Shown here in pieces: positions 33,819-41,852 of a stretch of 64,000 bases of DNA. Position numbers and translations under genes: made by a program. Each line of letters opens with the position of its first letter. Position 1 is the first letter of the stretch. Source of the DNA: Flavobacterium enshiense DK69 (lineage in GTDB: Bacteria; Bacteroidota; Bacteroidia; Flavobacteriales; Flavobacteriaceae). Location of the stretch: contig NZ_AVCS01000004.1 in NCBI RefSeq assembly GCF_000498495.1, positions 233,959 through 297,958 of the forward strand, read 5' to 3'. The notes below the pieces were generated by a model. It saw only the letters and a list, made by a program, of their open reading frames with translations. It did not search any database and was not told the DNA's origin.

Positions 33819-33837
33819 TTTCATAATAGAAACGAAA

Positions 33838-34812
33838 ATGAGCAAAGGACCTATTAGTCAGTTTATTGAAAAACATTACCTTCATTTTAATGCTGCTGCT
33901 CTTGTAGATGCTGCAAAAGGATATGAAGAGCACTTATTAGACAACGGAAAAATGATGATTACACTTGCAGGTGCGATGAGTACTGCAGAACTTGGAAAAT
34001 CGTTAGCCGAAATGATTCGTCAGGATAAAGTACACATTATTTCATGTACCGGTGCAAATCTTGAAGAAGACATTATGAACCTTGTTGCTCATAATTCATA
34101 CAAAAGAGTTCCAAACTACCGTGACTTGAGTCCGCAGGAAGAATGGGATTTATTGGAGAACCATTACAATCGTGTAACTGATACTTGTATTCCTGAAGAA
34201 GAGGCTTTCCGTCGTTTACAATCGCATTTATTTAATATCTGGAATAATGCCGATTCTAAAGGAGAACGTTATTTCCCACATGAATTCATGTACCAAATGA
34301 TCAATTCAGGTGTATTGGAACAATATTATGAAATCGATCCGAAAGATTCATGGATGGTGGCTGCTGCTGAGAAAAATTTACCAATCGTAGTTCCTGGATG
34401 GGAAGACAGTACAATGGGTAACATTTTCGCATCATACTGCATCAAAGGTGAATTTAAAGCTACAACTATGAAAAGTGGTGTGGAATACATGATGTGGTTA
34501 GCAGATTGGTACACTAAAAACTGTGAAGGAAAAGGAATTGGTTTCTTCCAGATCGGTGGAGGTATTGCCGGTGACTTCCCTATTTGTGTGGTTCCGATGT
34601 TGTATCAGGATATGGAAATGCACGATGTTCCGTTCTGGAGTTATTTCTGTCAGATTTCCGATTCTACAACAAGTTACGGTTCTTATTCAGGAGCAGTTCC
34701 AAATGAGAAAATTACTTGGGGTAAATTAGACATAACTACGCCTAAATTCATTGTGGAATCAGACGCTACCATCGTAGCACCACTGATGTTTGCTTACGTT
34801 TTGGGATGGTAA
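33838..34812 (+). CDS. Deoxyhypusine synthase-like protein
   Basis: 324 residues of the deoxyhypusine synthase fold (NAD-dependent transfer of an aminobutyl group). Visible: MITLAGAMSTAELGKSLAEM at the N-terminus, SCTGANLEEDIM, GIGFFQIGGGIAGDFPIC, and the C-terminal SYSGAVPNEKITWGKLDI in which Lys296 (of WGK) matches the catalytic Lys of true DHS. Bacteria lack eIF5A, so in this context, directly after speA, it is more likely a homospermidine-synthase-like or other polyamine-modifying enzyme. That assignment is inference from family and neighbourhood. Confidence 0.88.
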   Translation: MSKGPISQFIEKHYLHFNAAALVDAAKGYEEHLLDNGKMMITLAGAMSTAELGKSLAEMIRQDKVHIISCTGANLEEDIMNLVAHNSYKRVPNYRDLSPQEEWDLLENHYNRVTDTCIPEEEAFRRLQSHLFNIWNNADSKGERYFPHEFMYQMINSGVLEQYYEIDPKDSWMVAAAEKNLPIVVPGWEDSTMGNIFASYCIKGEFKATTMKSGVEYMMWLADWYTKNCEGKGIGFFQIGGGIAGDFPICVVPMLYQDMEMHDVPFWSYFCQISDSTTSYGSYSGAVPNEKITWGKLDITTPKFIVESDATIVAPLMFAYVLGW

Positions 34813-34898
34813 TTTTTTGAAAAAAAAGGAATTTTTTATTTGAAAAATAGAATTTAGGTTATTACATTTGAGCAGATACAAAGATTAAAACGCAACGA

Positions 34899-35255
34899 AT
34901 GAAAAGAGTAATTGTAGATTACGCTAAGCTAACGAATGAGATCTTAACCCTTTTGGTTGAGAAGTTTCCTGACGGATATGATGATTCTGATATTGTCCGT
35001 TTCAAAAACGCTAAAAATGAGACTATTGAAGCAGTAGAAGTACGTACAGAAGATACTATCTACTTAGTAAAAGTAAGTATGAAATTAGCGGATAGAATCG
35101 AAAACTTTGATGATGAAGATGATGATATTGACACTGGAGAAGATTCATTAGACGCATTGAAAGAATTAGACATCGAAGATAATGCCGATGACGATGAAGA
35201 AGAGGAACAAAAAGATGAACCTTCTGATGAAGACGAAGACAACGATGAAGACTAA
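34899..35255 (+). CDS. Small acidic-tail protein, unknown function
   Basis: 118 residues. The N-terminal 70 form a compact alpha+beta segment (RVIVDYAKLTNEILTLLVEK, YDDSDIVRFKNAKNETIEAV, TEDTIYLVKVSMKLADRI), followed by an almost wholly Asp/Glu tail (about 72-118). Homologues in flavobacteria look alike and are sometimes labelled as DNA-primase-related without support I can see. An acidic tail of this kind can mimic nucleic acid or bind basic proteins; the function is unknown. It follows the DHS-like gene by 86 bp and ends at a bidirectional terminator. Confidence 0.75.
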   Translation: MKRVIVDYAKLTNEILTLLVEKFPDGYDDSDIVRFKNAKNETIEAVEVRTEDTIYLVKVSMKLADRIENFDDEDDDIDTGEDSLDALKELDIEDNADDDEEEEQKDEPSDEDEDNDED

Positions 35256-35260
35256 ATAAA

Positions 35261-35290
35261 AAAAAGGAACTCAATTTTGAGTTCCTTTTT
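35261..35290. terminator. Bidirectional terminator between acidic protein and DinB gene
   Basis: Stem AAAAAGGAACTC/GAGTTCCTTTTT (12 bp) with a 6-nt loop lies between convergent genes, flanked by A and T runs. Confidence 0.9.
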
Positions 35291-35294
35291 TTTA

Positions 35295-35822
35295 TTATAA
35301 CAAATATCTTTCTTTAAAAACGTTCATGTGATGATTTTGATGACCAATAATGACAAACCCTAAAGCCCGGACAGACATCGGATTATTTGAAGCTACACCC
35401 TTCTTTACTAAATCTTCTTCCGTAAAACTTTTAAAAAGTGTAATTGTAGCATGACGCACAGCTGTAAGCTCAGTCAGTAAATCTTTTAAATGACGTTTGT
35501 TTGCTACCGGATTTACCACGTCAGCATACTTATTTTCATCAAAACTGGATAAAGGAGTTTCATCACTTCTGGAAAAACGTAACGCACGATAAGCAAACAC
35601 ACGTTCTGCATCGATTATATGCTGAAGAATCTCCTTAATTGTCCATTTTCCTTCTGCATAGCGATAATCAAATTTATCCATCGGAATATCCTGAACAAAC
35701 TTAATGGTTTTGTACAGACTAATTTCCAATTCATCCAATAAATTCACATTATCTTCCATCGCATCAATGTACGTTTTGTAATAAGGTGCAAATTCATCTG
35801 GGGTAAGTTGTTTCGGGCTCAT
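35295..35822 (-). CDS. DinB-family protein
   Basis: 175 residues from the ATG at 35822 (MSPKQLTPDEFAPYY). Four-helix DinB/YfiT-like fold with the metal-binding His pattern: the helix DYRYAEGKWTIKEILQHIID holds the first His, and the C-terminal VIIGHQNHHMNVFKERY holds the other two. Bacterial members include metal-dependent thiol transferases (bacillithiol or mycothiol type) and many of unknown substrate. Monocistronic between two terminators. The cofactor and substrate are not predictable here. Confidence 0.88.
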   Translation of the reverse strand: MSPKQLTPDEFAPYYKTYIDAMEDNVNLLDELEISLYKTIKFVQDIPMDKFDYRYAEGKWTIKEILQHIIDAERVFAYRALRFSRSDETPLSSFDENKYADVVNPVANKRHLKDLLTELTAVRHATITLFKSFTEEDLVKKGVASNNPMSVRALGFVIIGHQNHHMNVFKERYLL

Positions 35823-35859
35823 AAAATACAAATTAGGTTGAATGGTAAATTTAAAATAA

Positions 35860-35887
35860 AAAACCCGAAGCGTTAACTTCGGGTTTT
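35860..35887. terminator. Terminator after the Lrp/AsnC gene
   Basis: Stem AAAACCCGAAG/CTTCGGGTTTT (11 bp) with a 6-nt loop; the minus-strand side continues as T-rich sequence. It sits between the DinB gene start and the regulator's stop and serves the regulator. Confidence 0.88.
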
Positions 35888-35901
35888 CATTTTTTTAATG
35901 T

Positions 35902-36381
35902 TTACAAATCTTTAAAGATTGTATGCATTAAGCGTTTCTTGTCATTAATGCTTTCTTCAAGAGAAATCATTGTTTCTGTTCTGTAAACACCATCAATATC
36001 ATCGATCATGTAAATTACCTCTTTAGCATGTTTAGTATCTCTGGCTCTGATTTTACAGAAAATATTAAATTTACCTGTAGTAACGTGAGCTACAGTAACA
36101 AACGGAATTTCATTAATTCTTTCTAATACAAATTTAGTTTGCGATGTATTATGAAGAAAAACACCAACGTAAGCAATAAAGGAATAGCCTAGTTTTTCGT
36201 AGTCTAATGTCAATGAAGATCCCTGAATAATTCCTGCGTCCTCCATTTTTTTAACACGTACGTGCACTGTACCTGCAGAAATCAACAATTTTTTTGCGAT
36301 ATCTGTAAAAGGCACTCTCGTGTTATCAATCAACATATCTAATATCTGATGATCTACTTCATCTAAACGAAACTTGCTCAT
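35902..36381 (-). CDS. Lrp/AsnC-family transcriptional regulator
   Basis: 159 residues. The N-terminal winged helix-turn-helix (VDHQILDMLIDNTRVPFTDIAKKLLISAGTVHVRVKKMEDAG) is followed by the RAM ligand-binding domain (YSFIAYVGVFLH, VTVAHVTTGKFNIFCKIRARD, IDDIDGVYRTETMISL). Feast/famine-type regulators bind amino acids and form octamers. No adjacent target is obvious; the neighbours are a DinB protein and an M14 carboxypeptidase on the same strand, 80 bp upstream. The effector is unknown. Confidence 0.93.
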   Translation of the reverse strand: MSKFRLDEVDHQILDMLIDNTRVPFTDIAKKLLISAGTVHVRVKKMEDAGIIQGSSLTLDYEKLGYSFIAYVGVFLHNTSQTKFVLERINEIPFVTVAHVTTGKFNIFCKIRARDTKHAKEVIYMIDDIDGVYRTETMISLEESINDKKRLMHTIFKDL

Positions 36382-36461
36382 AATAAGATTTATCTATTTG
36401 TTTTAAAAAGTCAAAATTAAGAATAAAAAATTAATTTTTTATCAATAAAACTTTTAATTTT

Positions 36462-37616
36462 TTATTTTTTTAGCAATCCATTAACAATTTCACCATGATT
36501 TCCAACTGTAAAATTTGCTTCAGAATCAATTTCCGGTGAAACATTTTCCTGATTTTCAAATAATTGATTTTGAAAATCGTAAGTGTAATGTCCGAAATTA
36601 TCTTCTAATCCCCCTATTTGTCGGATTGTCGCTTTAAAAACAATCGTTTTATCTAAAAGGATTTCGTTGTAATGGGCTGCAAAAGTAATGCTTTTTTCAA
36701 AATTATCAAGTACTACTTTGACATTTTTATAAATAAAGTCATAAAAAATAGATTTATTTTGAGGAATTTTAAAATATTCTATTGTTTTGTTATCAAGAAT
36801 TCGATTTTCAGAAATAGCCCGCAAAGCAGATAAATAGGAAATAAAAATCATTTTTCGAGTCGTCTCGCGTTGGTAATCATCTTGGAAATGGCCTGCTTCA
36901 AATAGAATTGTAGGCACCCCAAGCGACTGGAACATATCCCCTATACAATTAATATTAAAAGAATCATCGAAACGCCCCACCTGATTAGGGATATACTTTT
37001 GCAATTCCGCGTCCATTTCCGCAATGATGTTTATTGCTTTCTGTCTTACCTCATTAACTTCCCGCTGCTCATTGTATGATGGAGATAAAAAAGAAACCGT
37101 TGCCGGATTATTAGAGTTTCCTGCTGCAAATATTGTGCGTTGATCATGAAGATTAAAGCAAAAATCCGGTTGAAAATCCTCAAAAAGTTGTCTCAGCAAT
37201 TGACTTTCTGGTTGCGATAAGTCTTTAGAATCGCGATTTAAATCCACTTCATTAGCATTTACTCGGGTATAAGCTTCTGCTCCGTCTGGGTTTAATATCG
37301 GAATACATAAAAAGGTAAATGTTTTTTTCAAATCTGCAGCTAAATCTGAATCAGAATTAAGCACATTAAAGAAATCAAACAGCGCCTTTGTTGTAGTCGA
37401 TTCATTTCCGTGCATTTGCGACCACATGTAAACTTTTATTTTTCCGGTTCCGGCTTTAACAGTGTAAATCGATTTTTCCTTTACAGATTTACCTGCAACA
37501 GAAACGTCGAAATCGGCTTTTAAGTTTTGTAATAAAGGTTCAATATGTTCATTGGTAACATATCTGCCGAAGAGTCTCTCCTCTTTATATTTGTCGAATA
37601 AAATAGTAAAATCCAT
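36462..37616 (-). CDS. M14-family zinc carboxypeptidase
   Basis: 384 residues without a signal peptide. The zinc-binding HxxE is in WSQMHGNESTTTKALFDFF; the third ligand and substrate site appear in CFNLHDQRTIFAAGN; the catalytic Glu is likely in GHFQDDYQRETTRKM. Related to cytosolic carboxypeptidase or succinylglutamate-desuccinylase-type M14 enzymes; the substrate is probably a peptide or an acylated amino acid. Its TACTTTTG -7 box lies inside a TTTACA-N2-TGTAAA palindrome shared with the divergent XRE regulator gene, so it is probably repressed by that regulator. Confidence 0.85.
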   Translation of the reverse strand: MDFTILFDKYKEERLFGRYVTNEHIEPLLQNLKADFDVSVAGKSVKEKSIYTVKAGTGKIKVYMWSQMHGNESTTTKALFDFFNVLNSDSDLAADLKKTFTFLCIPILNPDGAEAYTRVNANEVDLNRDSKDLSQPESQLLRQLFEDFQPDFCFNLHDQRTIFAAGNSNNPATVSFLSPSYNEQREVNEVRQKAINIIAEMDAELQKYIPNQVGRFDDSFNINCIGDMFQSLGVPTILFEAGHFQDDYQRETTRKMIFISYLSALRAISENRILDNKTIEYFKIPQNKSIFYDFIYKNVKVVLDNFEKSITFAAHYNEILLDKTIVFKATIRQIGGLEDNFGHYTYDFQNQLFENQENVSPEIDSEANFTVGNHGEIVNGLLKK

Positions 37617-37630
37617 GGTTTATTTTTCTA

Positions 37631-37644
37631 TTTACAAAAGTAAA
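37631..37644. promoter_or_regulatory. Operator palindrome 1, carrying the M14 gene -7 box
   Basis: TTTACAAAAGTAAA. On the minus strand it contains TACTTTTG (complement of 37635-37642), a perfect TAnnTTTG -7 box 18 bp before the M14 start. A bound protein would exclude RNA polymerase. Confidence 0.6.
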
Positions 37645-37654
37645 CATCTTATTT

Positions 37655-37668
37655 TTTACATCTGTAAA
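37655..37668. promoter_or_regulatory. Operator palindrome 2, at the -33 position of the M14 promoter
   Basis: TTTACATCTGTAAA, 10 bp from palindrome 1. The centre-to-centre distance of 24 bp to the first site fits side-by-side dimers of an XRE-type repressor. Confidence 0.55.
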
Positions 37669-37688
37669 CAAAAGAAAATTGATTTAAA

Positions 37689-37702
37689 TTTACATTTATA
37701 AA
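37689..37702. promoter_or_regulatory. Operator palindrome 3
   Basis: TTTACATTTATAAA, one mismatch to the TTTACA-N2-TGTAAA pattern, between the two promoters. Confidence 0.45.
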
Positions 37703-37842
37703 CATGAATTATAACTAAATCACACCTAAGTGTTTCATAAAGGTTATTAAGCAATATAATTGTTAATTGTTTTGCGTTAATATTTATTAATCAATTAGTT
37801 AGATATATTTAAATAAAGTTTTAAATTAATCTATTTTCACTC

Positions 37843-37856
37843 TTTACAATTGTAAT
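37843..37856. promoter_or_regulatory. Operator palindrome 4
   Basis: TTTACAATTGTAAT, upstream of the -33 TTG (37858-37860) of the XRE gene promoter. Confidence 0.5.
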
Positions 37857-37857
37857 A

Positions 37858-37892
37858 TTGATAGATTAAACTAAATTGTTTACATTTGTAAT
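37858..37892 (+). promoter_or_regulatory. XRE gene promoter with embedded operator palindrome 5
   Basis: TTG (37858-37860), 20-nt spacer, TACATTTG (37881-37888): a full consensus promoter. The -7 box lies within TTTACATTTGTAAT (37879-37892), another copy of the palindrome, as expected for negative autoregulation. Confidence 0.65.
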
Positions 37893-37913
37893 TATTTAAT
37901 TAACTAAACATAA

Positions 37914-37927
37914 TTTACAATGGTAAA
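37914..37927. promoter_or_regulatory. Operator palindrome 6 overlapping the XRE start codon
   Basis: TTTACAATGGTAAA; the ATG at 37920-37922 is the centre of the palindrome, so the first codons keep the operator sequence. Confidence 0.5.
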
Positions 37928-38423
37928 CATTGATGATTTTGTAAAAAGACTAGAAACCATACTGGATTATTACGGATTATCTGCTTCAGGATTTGCGGAT
38001 AAAATTGGAGTTCAGCGTTCCAGTTTGTCTCACCTACTCTCCGGCAGAAACAAACCCAGTTTGGATTTTATCATGAAAATAATTCAGGAATTTCCTGAAG
38101 TGGATTTGTATTGGATTTTAAACGGAAAAGGAAATTTTCCTAAAAGTGATTTTTCTGAGGAAAGTGTTTTGATAGAAAAACCAGCCGCTCCCGCTTCCCT
38201 ATTTTCTGATATCGGCACAGAAAAAAAATCAGAGACAAAAAATGAGATACAACCCGACTTATTTTCGACTGAACCGAGTGTCGAAAAAAATCGCATATTT
38301 GAAAATCAAAAAGATTTTTTTTCAAATACGCGAAATTTTGAAGAGGTGCAAAACAACCAGGAAATTGATCGAATTGTAGTTTTTTATAAAAATGGTACTT
38401 TCAAGAGTTACTCACCTGAATAA
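37920..38423 (+). CDS. XRE-family helix-turn-helix regulator
   Basis: 167 residues. Residues about 5-62 are an XRE/HTH_3 domain (FVKRLETILDYYGLSASGFA, DKIGVQRSSLSHLLSGRNKP with the recognition helix, SLDFIMKIIQEFPEVDLYWI, LNGKGNFPK). The C-terminal 100 residues are low-complexity, Glu/Ser/Lys-rich and probably disordered, ending IVVFYKNGTFKSYSPE, a short segment I have the impression recurs at the end of related regulators. The six palindromes upstream, one over its own -7 box and one over its start, suggest autorepression and control of the divergent M14 peptidase. The effector is unknown. Confidence 0.85.
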   Translation: MVNIDDFVKRLETILDYYGLSASGFADKIGVQRSSLSHLLSGRNKPSLDFIMKIIQEFPEVDLYWILNGKGNFPKSDFSEESVLIEKPAAPASLFSDIGTEKKSETKNEIQPDLFSTEPSVEKNRIFENQKDFFSNTRNFEEVQNNQEIDRIVVFYKNGTFKSYSPE

Positions 38424-38981
38424 TTAAACTTCAGGATCAAAACTATTTTCAGGAACTTTACCCAATACTCCTTTGTAATTATGCTGCAGAATTTTGAAAT
38501 CTGCTTCTTTATCCCCTGTAGGTTGGAATGGTTCTAAAATCCGAACTTCTTTTTTACCCCAGTCAAAGGCAACTGGCAAGATCGGCACATTGGCTTTTAA
38601 GGCTATATAATAAAAACCGGTTTTCCATTCGGTAACTTTCTTTCTTGTGCCTTCCGGAGCAATTGCTAATCTGAAAATTTCATTATTCTGAAACACTTTA
38701 GCAATGGCATCAACTTTATTCTCATTTTTCTGTCTGTCTAAAGGCTCACCGCCCATCCATCTGAAATAAGCGCCAAACGGAAATCGAAACAATTCTTTTT
38801 TAGCCACAAAGTTAATATCCATCTGCAAAATCCCTCTTGTGAAAAGTCCTATGTAGAAGTCATGCCAGCTTGTATGCGGAACAACTATCAGTACACATTT
38901 TTTTACTTCAGGAGGAATGGTGCCAATAATTTTCCATCCCATAAGCCTTAAGAATATAAACTTGTAAAGAATTTGCTTCAT
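38424..38981 (-). CDS. 1-acyl-sn-glycerol-3-phosphate acyltransferase-like protein
   Basis: 185 residues of the PlsC/LPLAT family. The HxxxxD catalytic motif is in VVPHTSWHDFYIG; the second family block is FVAKKELFRFPFGAYFRWMG, the third IAPEGTRKKVTEWKTGFYYI and the last ANVPILPVAFDWGKKEV. It is short for PlsC (usually about 240), placing it among the compact lysophospholipid or glycerol acyltransferases seen in Bacteroidota. Membrane-associated, acylating a lysolipid; the acceptor is unknown. It abuts the XRE gene tail to tail (stops next to each other). Confidence 0.87.
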   Translation of the reverse strand: MKQILYKFIFLRLMGWKIIGTIPPEVKKCVLIVVPHTSWHDFYIGLFTRGILQMDINFVAKKELFRFPFGAYFRWMGGEPLDRQKNENKVDAIAKVFQNNEIFRLAIAPEGTRKKVTEWKTGFYYIALKANVPILPVAFDWGKKEVRILEPFQPTGDKEADFKILQHNYKGVLGKVPENSFDPEV

Positions 38982-39038
38982 CGTAAATAATTTGGTTCAA
39001 AAATAACATTATATTTACGAATAGAAATGCGAAGCAAG

Positions 39039-39701
39039 ATGATTAAAAAAATTCTGAGTTATTTTTTACCTATAAATATATACCAAAAAAAATCCGAAAT
39101 CAATAAAAGGCTTGAAGTAACCTGGACAAACGGCCAATTAGTACTCGATTCTGAAAACACTAATTATTCTTATGGCAGTCTGCAGCGCATTCTCAGAAAA
39201 GGGTTGCATTATATAGGTTTTGAGCGCGTACGTAAATTCGAAAACATCCTCGTTCTTGGCGTTGCCGGAGGAAGTGTGATTAAAACTTTGGTTGATGAAA
39301 TCAAATTTAAAGGAAACATTACCGGTGTGGAACTTGATCCAAACGTACTTGAAATTGCTAACACTTATTTTGGGCTGAACCAGATTCCTAACCTCAAAAT
39401 CGTAAATGAAGACGCATTTGAATTTGTATTAAAAGCCAAAGAAAAATACGATTTGATCATCATTGATATTTTTCAAGACACCAAAATGCCTAACTTTTTA
39501 TTTGAAAGTTTCTTTATAGATAGAATCAATTTACTGCTGAAAGTAAATGGTTTTATCTTATTCAATACGATGACATTAAACAAAAAGGATAAGGAACGAA
39601 ATGTGGCTTACCGCTCAAGATTCAACGATGATTATTCAATCAGGATGTATCCTAAAGTTGAGGATCACAACGAATTGTTTACTATTAAAAGACTGAAGTA
39701 A
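39039..39701 (+). CDS. Spermidine-synthase-like (class I methyltransferase fold) protein
   Basis: About 220 residues; the start may be the ATG at 39039 or four codons earlier at 39027. The fold is that of spermidine synthase: the N-terminal strand region LEVTWTNGQLVLDSENTNYS, the nucleotide-binding glycine loop LVLGVAGGSVIKTLV, the acidic GVELDPNVLEIA and YDLIIIDIFQD. The classical aminopropyl-transfer GGGDG motif is replaced by GVAGGS, so it may not make spermidine. Divergent from the acyltransferase gene. With speA and the DHS-like gene elsewhere in the window, a polyamine link is possible but not shown. Confidence 0.75.
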   Translation: MIKKILSYFLPINIYQKKSEINKRLEVTWTNGQLVLDSENTNYSYGSLQRILRKGLHYIGFERVRKFENILVLGVAGGSVIKTLVDEIKFKGNITGVELDPNVLEIANTYFGLNQIPNLKIVNEDAFEFVLKAKEKYDLIIIDIFQDTKMPNFLFESFFIDRINLLLKVNGFILFNTMTLNKKDKERNVAYRSRFNDDYSIRMYPKVEDHNELFTIKRLK

Positions 39702-39713
39702 CCGTTTTAACAA

Positions 39714-40439
39714 CTAAACTAGTTTTCTCGCTTTTTCCAAATCTTCAAGCGTATCAATACCGATACTTCCGTGGTCCGTTTCTACCATTCGGATTCGTTT
39801 TCCATACTCTAAATAACGAAGTTGCTCCAATTTTTCAGAAGCTTCCAAAGCCAACATCGGCAATCGGTAAAAATCCATCAGTGCTTCTTTTCGGAAAGCA
39901 TAAATCCCGATGTGTTTCATATAGCGAACACCTACATTCTCTTCTCTAGGATACGGAATTACAGAACGTGAAAAATATAACGCAAACCCTTGTTGATCAA
40001 CGATTACCTTTACATTGTTTGGATTTTCAATTTCGGATTTGTTTTTGATTTCGAACATCAGCGAAGCTAAATCGACTTTCTTCTCAGTATCTTTTCTGAA
40101 GATTTCAATAACCTGTTCCAAAGGTTTTTTATTGATGAAAGGCTCATCCCCTTGAACATTGATTACCACATCAACATCCATGTTTTCAACTGCTTCCGCA
40201 ATTCGGTCGCTACCACTTTCATGTTCTTTGATACTCATGATTGCTTTTCCGCCGTTGCTCACAATTTCATTGTAAATCAAATCGGAATCGGTTACCACAA
40301 ATACGTCGTCAAATAGTTTGGTTTCCACCGCCGCTTCATAGGTTCTTAAAATTACGGTTTTACCTCCAAGGTCCTGCATAAGTTTTGCAGGAAAACGTGT
40401 GGAAGCATATCGGGCTGGGATTACGGCTATTATTTTCAT
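39714..40439 (-). CDS. kdsB: 3-deoxy-manno-octulosonate cytidylyltransferase
   Basis: CMP-Kdo synthetase, activating Kdo for attachment to lipid A. 241 residues, full length. Signatures: [20 protein letters not shown] (CTP-binding loop), [33 protein letters not shown] (metal and sugar binding), RSVIPYPRE and [14 protein letters not shown]. It belongs functionally with the lpx genes at 7-12 kb although it is separate from them. Confidence 0.96.
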   Translation of the reverse strand: MKIIAVIPARYASTRFPAKLMQDLGGKTVILRTYEAAVETKLFDDVFVVTDSDLIYNEIVSNGGKAIMSIKEHESGSDRIAEAVENMDVDVVINVQGDEPFINKKPLEQVIEIFRKDTEKKVDLASLMFEIKNKSEIENPNNVKVIVDQQGFALYFSRSVIPYPREENVGVRYMKHIGIYAFRKEALMDFYRLPMLALEASEKLEQLRYLEYGKRIRMVETDHGSIGIDTLEDLEKARKLV

Positions 40440-40516
40440 ATTTTTTAGTAGCTGAGTTCTAAAGTGGCTAAGTTACTGAGTTTTTTTGAAAAAGTGGATT
40501 AGGATTAAAACCTCTT

Positions 40517-41230
40517 TTATATGACATTTTTCAATATTAAATACAGTTTTCCTATAAATATGGCTATACCAAAACTCAGCAAAGTTCCAATCAATATATA
40601 TTCTGTTAATTTAATTTCTTTATTTTCTTTTAAGTCTCCGAATCTGAAAATTGATTTGGCAGCCAATAAAAACCCTATTCCTTCCCAAAAATTCGTGATT
40701 ACAAAAATAAAAATAAACAAACGCTCTAACATTCCTATGTATTTTCCAGCATCTTTTATTCCCGAATTTGGCAAAGGATAGTTGAATAACTCCATTATTT
40801 TTTTCATTAAAATTGCCGAAACATAGGTAATGCAAACTAATGCAATGAGGAATAAATAATTTTGAGAAGTGAACAGTAAATTAAAATCTATTTTATAATT
40901 ATAGAAATGTTTAATAAATAGTGCTATAGTTATTGAATGTAATGTTTGATCAAGCAGTAAATTACCAATAGTACTGATTTTATTTTTGATTAGTATTTTT
41001 GTTATTACATCTATTGCTAAATGTGAAATAGATAATATAATGACAGGGAGTATATACTGTTTTTCAAACTGTATAACAGTTATGAGTAGCAGTAAATGAA
41101 TGAACCCATGCAGGTATAAATATTTTGATTTGAATTTTTTATTTTCAATGTCATTAACCATACTACTGGTTTGAAATACAAAATCGCCTAGTAAATGGGC
41201 TAAAGTAATTTTCAATATTAGTTCAAACAT
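40517..41230 (-). CDS. DUF3307 membrane protein
   Basis: 237 residues, strongly hydrophobic with about six to seven membrane segments. The N-terminal LILKITLAHLLGDFVFQTSS is the hallmark of DUF3307 (a His/Asp pair early in helix 1), followed by HGFIHLLLLITVIQF and LSISHLAIDVITK with more membrane-embedded His and Asp residues. Function unknown; these residues could be metal or proton sites. It overlaps the SatD-like gene by 13 bp and so is translationally coupled to it; this pair recurs in many bacteria. Confidence 0.83.
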   Translation of the reverse strand: MFELILKITLAHLLGDFVFQTSSMVNDIENKKFKSKYLYLHGFIHLLLLITVIQFEKQYILPVIILSISHLAIDVITKILIKNKISTIGNLLLDQTLHSITIALFIKHFYNYKIDFNLLFTSQNYLFLIALVCITYVSAILMKKIMELFNYPLPNSGIKDAGKYIGMLERLFIFIFVITNFWEGIGFLLAAKSIFRFGDLKENKEIKLTEYILIGTLLSFGIAIFIGKLYLILKNVI

Positions 41231-41823
41231 TGCTGTATTTTTTTAGAATATAGATTTATAATTTCTATTATTTCGTCGTAACCGCCTCTTTTTAATGCTT
41301 TATTTATAGTAGTCTTATCTTTTGATAATTGTTCAGCCATCTCTTTCTGCATCATTTCCCTGTGTGTTAAAGCATAAAATATGGTTTCTGAAGTTACCGG
41401 CTTCCAGTTACTACTGATGAAACTTAATAATTTTAATATAGGATTGAAATAATCGTCAAATTCATTGAACGTGCTTCTTAAGATTAATGTATTGTTTTTC
41501 ATCTTTTCAAAACTTTCTCCTGAATTTATAAAAGCAGTTCCATAGGATTCAGTAATTTTTTTTCCTTTAAAATCGACCTCTCCAATACCTATTCCCATTC
41601 TTACATCGATTTTATTGTTAGACTTTATTAATGCTTTTATACATAATACGACTTCTAAAGCTATTTCCGGCTCAACTTCTATCTGGAAACTATCTCCTCT
41701 GTATATTTCCCATTTATCAGAATCTGATGTGATTTTTGAAAAATATTCTTTAAGTTTTGGGAGCCAAATTTCAGAGTTTACTTTTCTTGAATCTACTATA
41801 TCACCTGTAATTACTGCTATCAT
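41218..41823 (-). CDS. SatD-family regulator-like protein
   Basis: 201 residues. The N-terminal domain (about 1-135) begins MIAVITGDIVDSRKV, the SatD hallmark, with WEIYRGDSFQIEVEP and RMGIGIGEVDFKGKKITESY, which looks like a nucleotidyl-cyclase-related fold. The C-terminus (about 150-200) has a helix-turn-helix (REMMQKEMAEQLSKDKTTIN). So it may sense a nucleotide and bind DNA. A TATATTTG promoter and a large inverted repeat over the -33 region lie directly upstream, which suggests autoregulation. It is coupled to DUF3307. Confidence 0.82.
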   Translation of the reverse strand: MIAVITGDIVDSRKVNSEIWLPKLKEYFSKITSDSDKWEIYRGDSFQIEVEPEIALEVVLCIKALIKSNNKIDVRMGIGIGEVDFKGKKITESYGTAFINSGESFEKMKNNTLILRSTFNEFDDYFNPILKLLSFISSNWKPVTSETIFYALTHREMMQKEMAEQLSKDKTTINKALKRGGYDEIIEIINLYSKKIQQCLN

Positions 41824-41841
41824 TATTTTTCGCTGTTTCTA

Positions 41842-41849
41842 CAAATATA
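41842..41849 (-). promoter_or_regulatory. Promoter -7 box of satD-DUF3307 (TATATTTG)
   Basis: TATATTTG on the minus strand, 18 bp before the SatD ATG. Its -33 region falls within the left arm of the inverted repeat at 41853-41906. Confidence 0.55.
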
Positions 41850-41852
41850 AAT

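Noticed and set aside
35056..35274. Minus-strand frames rich in Ser, His and Leu opposite the acidic protein
   Set aside because: They are the complement of GAT/GAA codon runs, and the region ends in a terminator.
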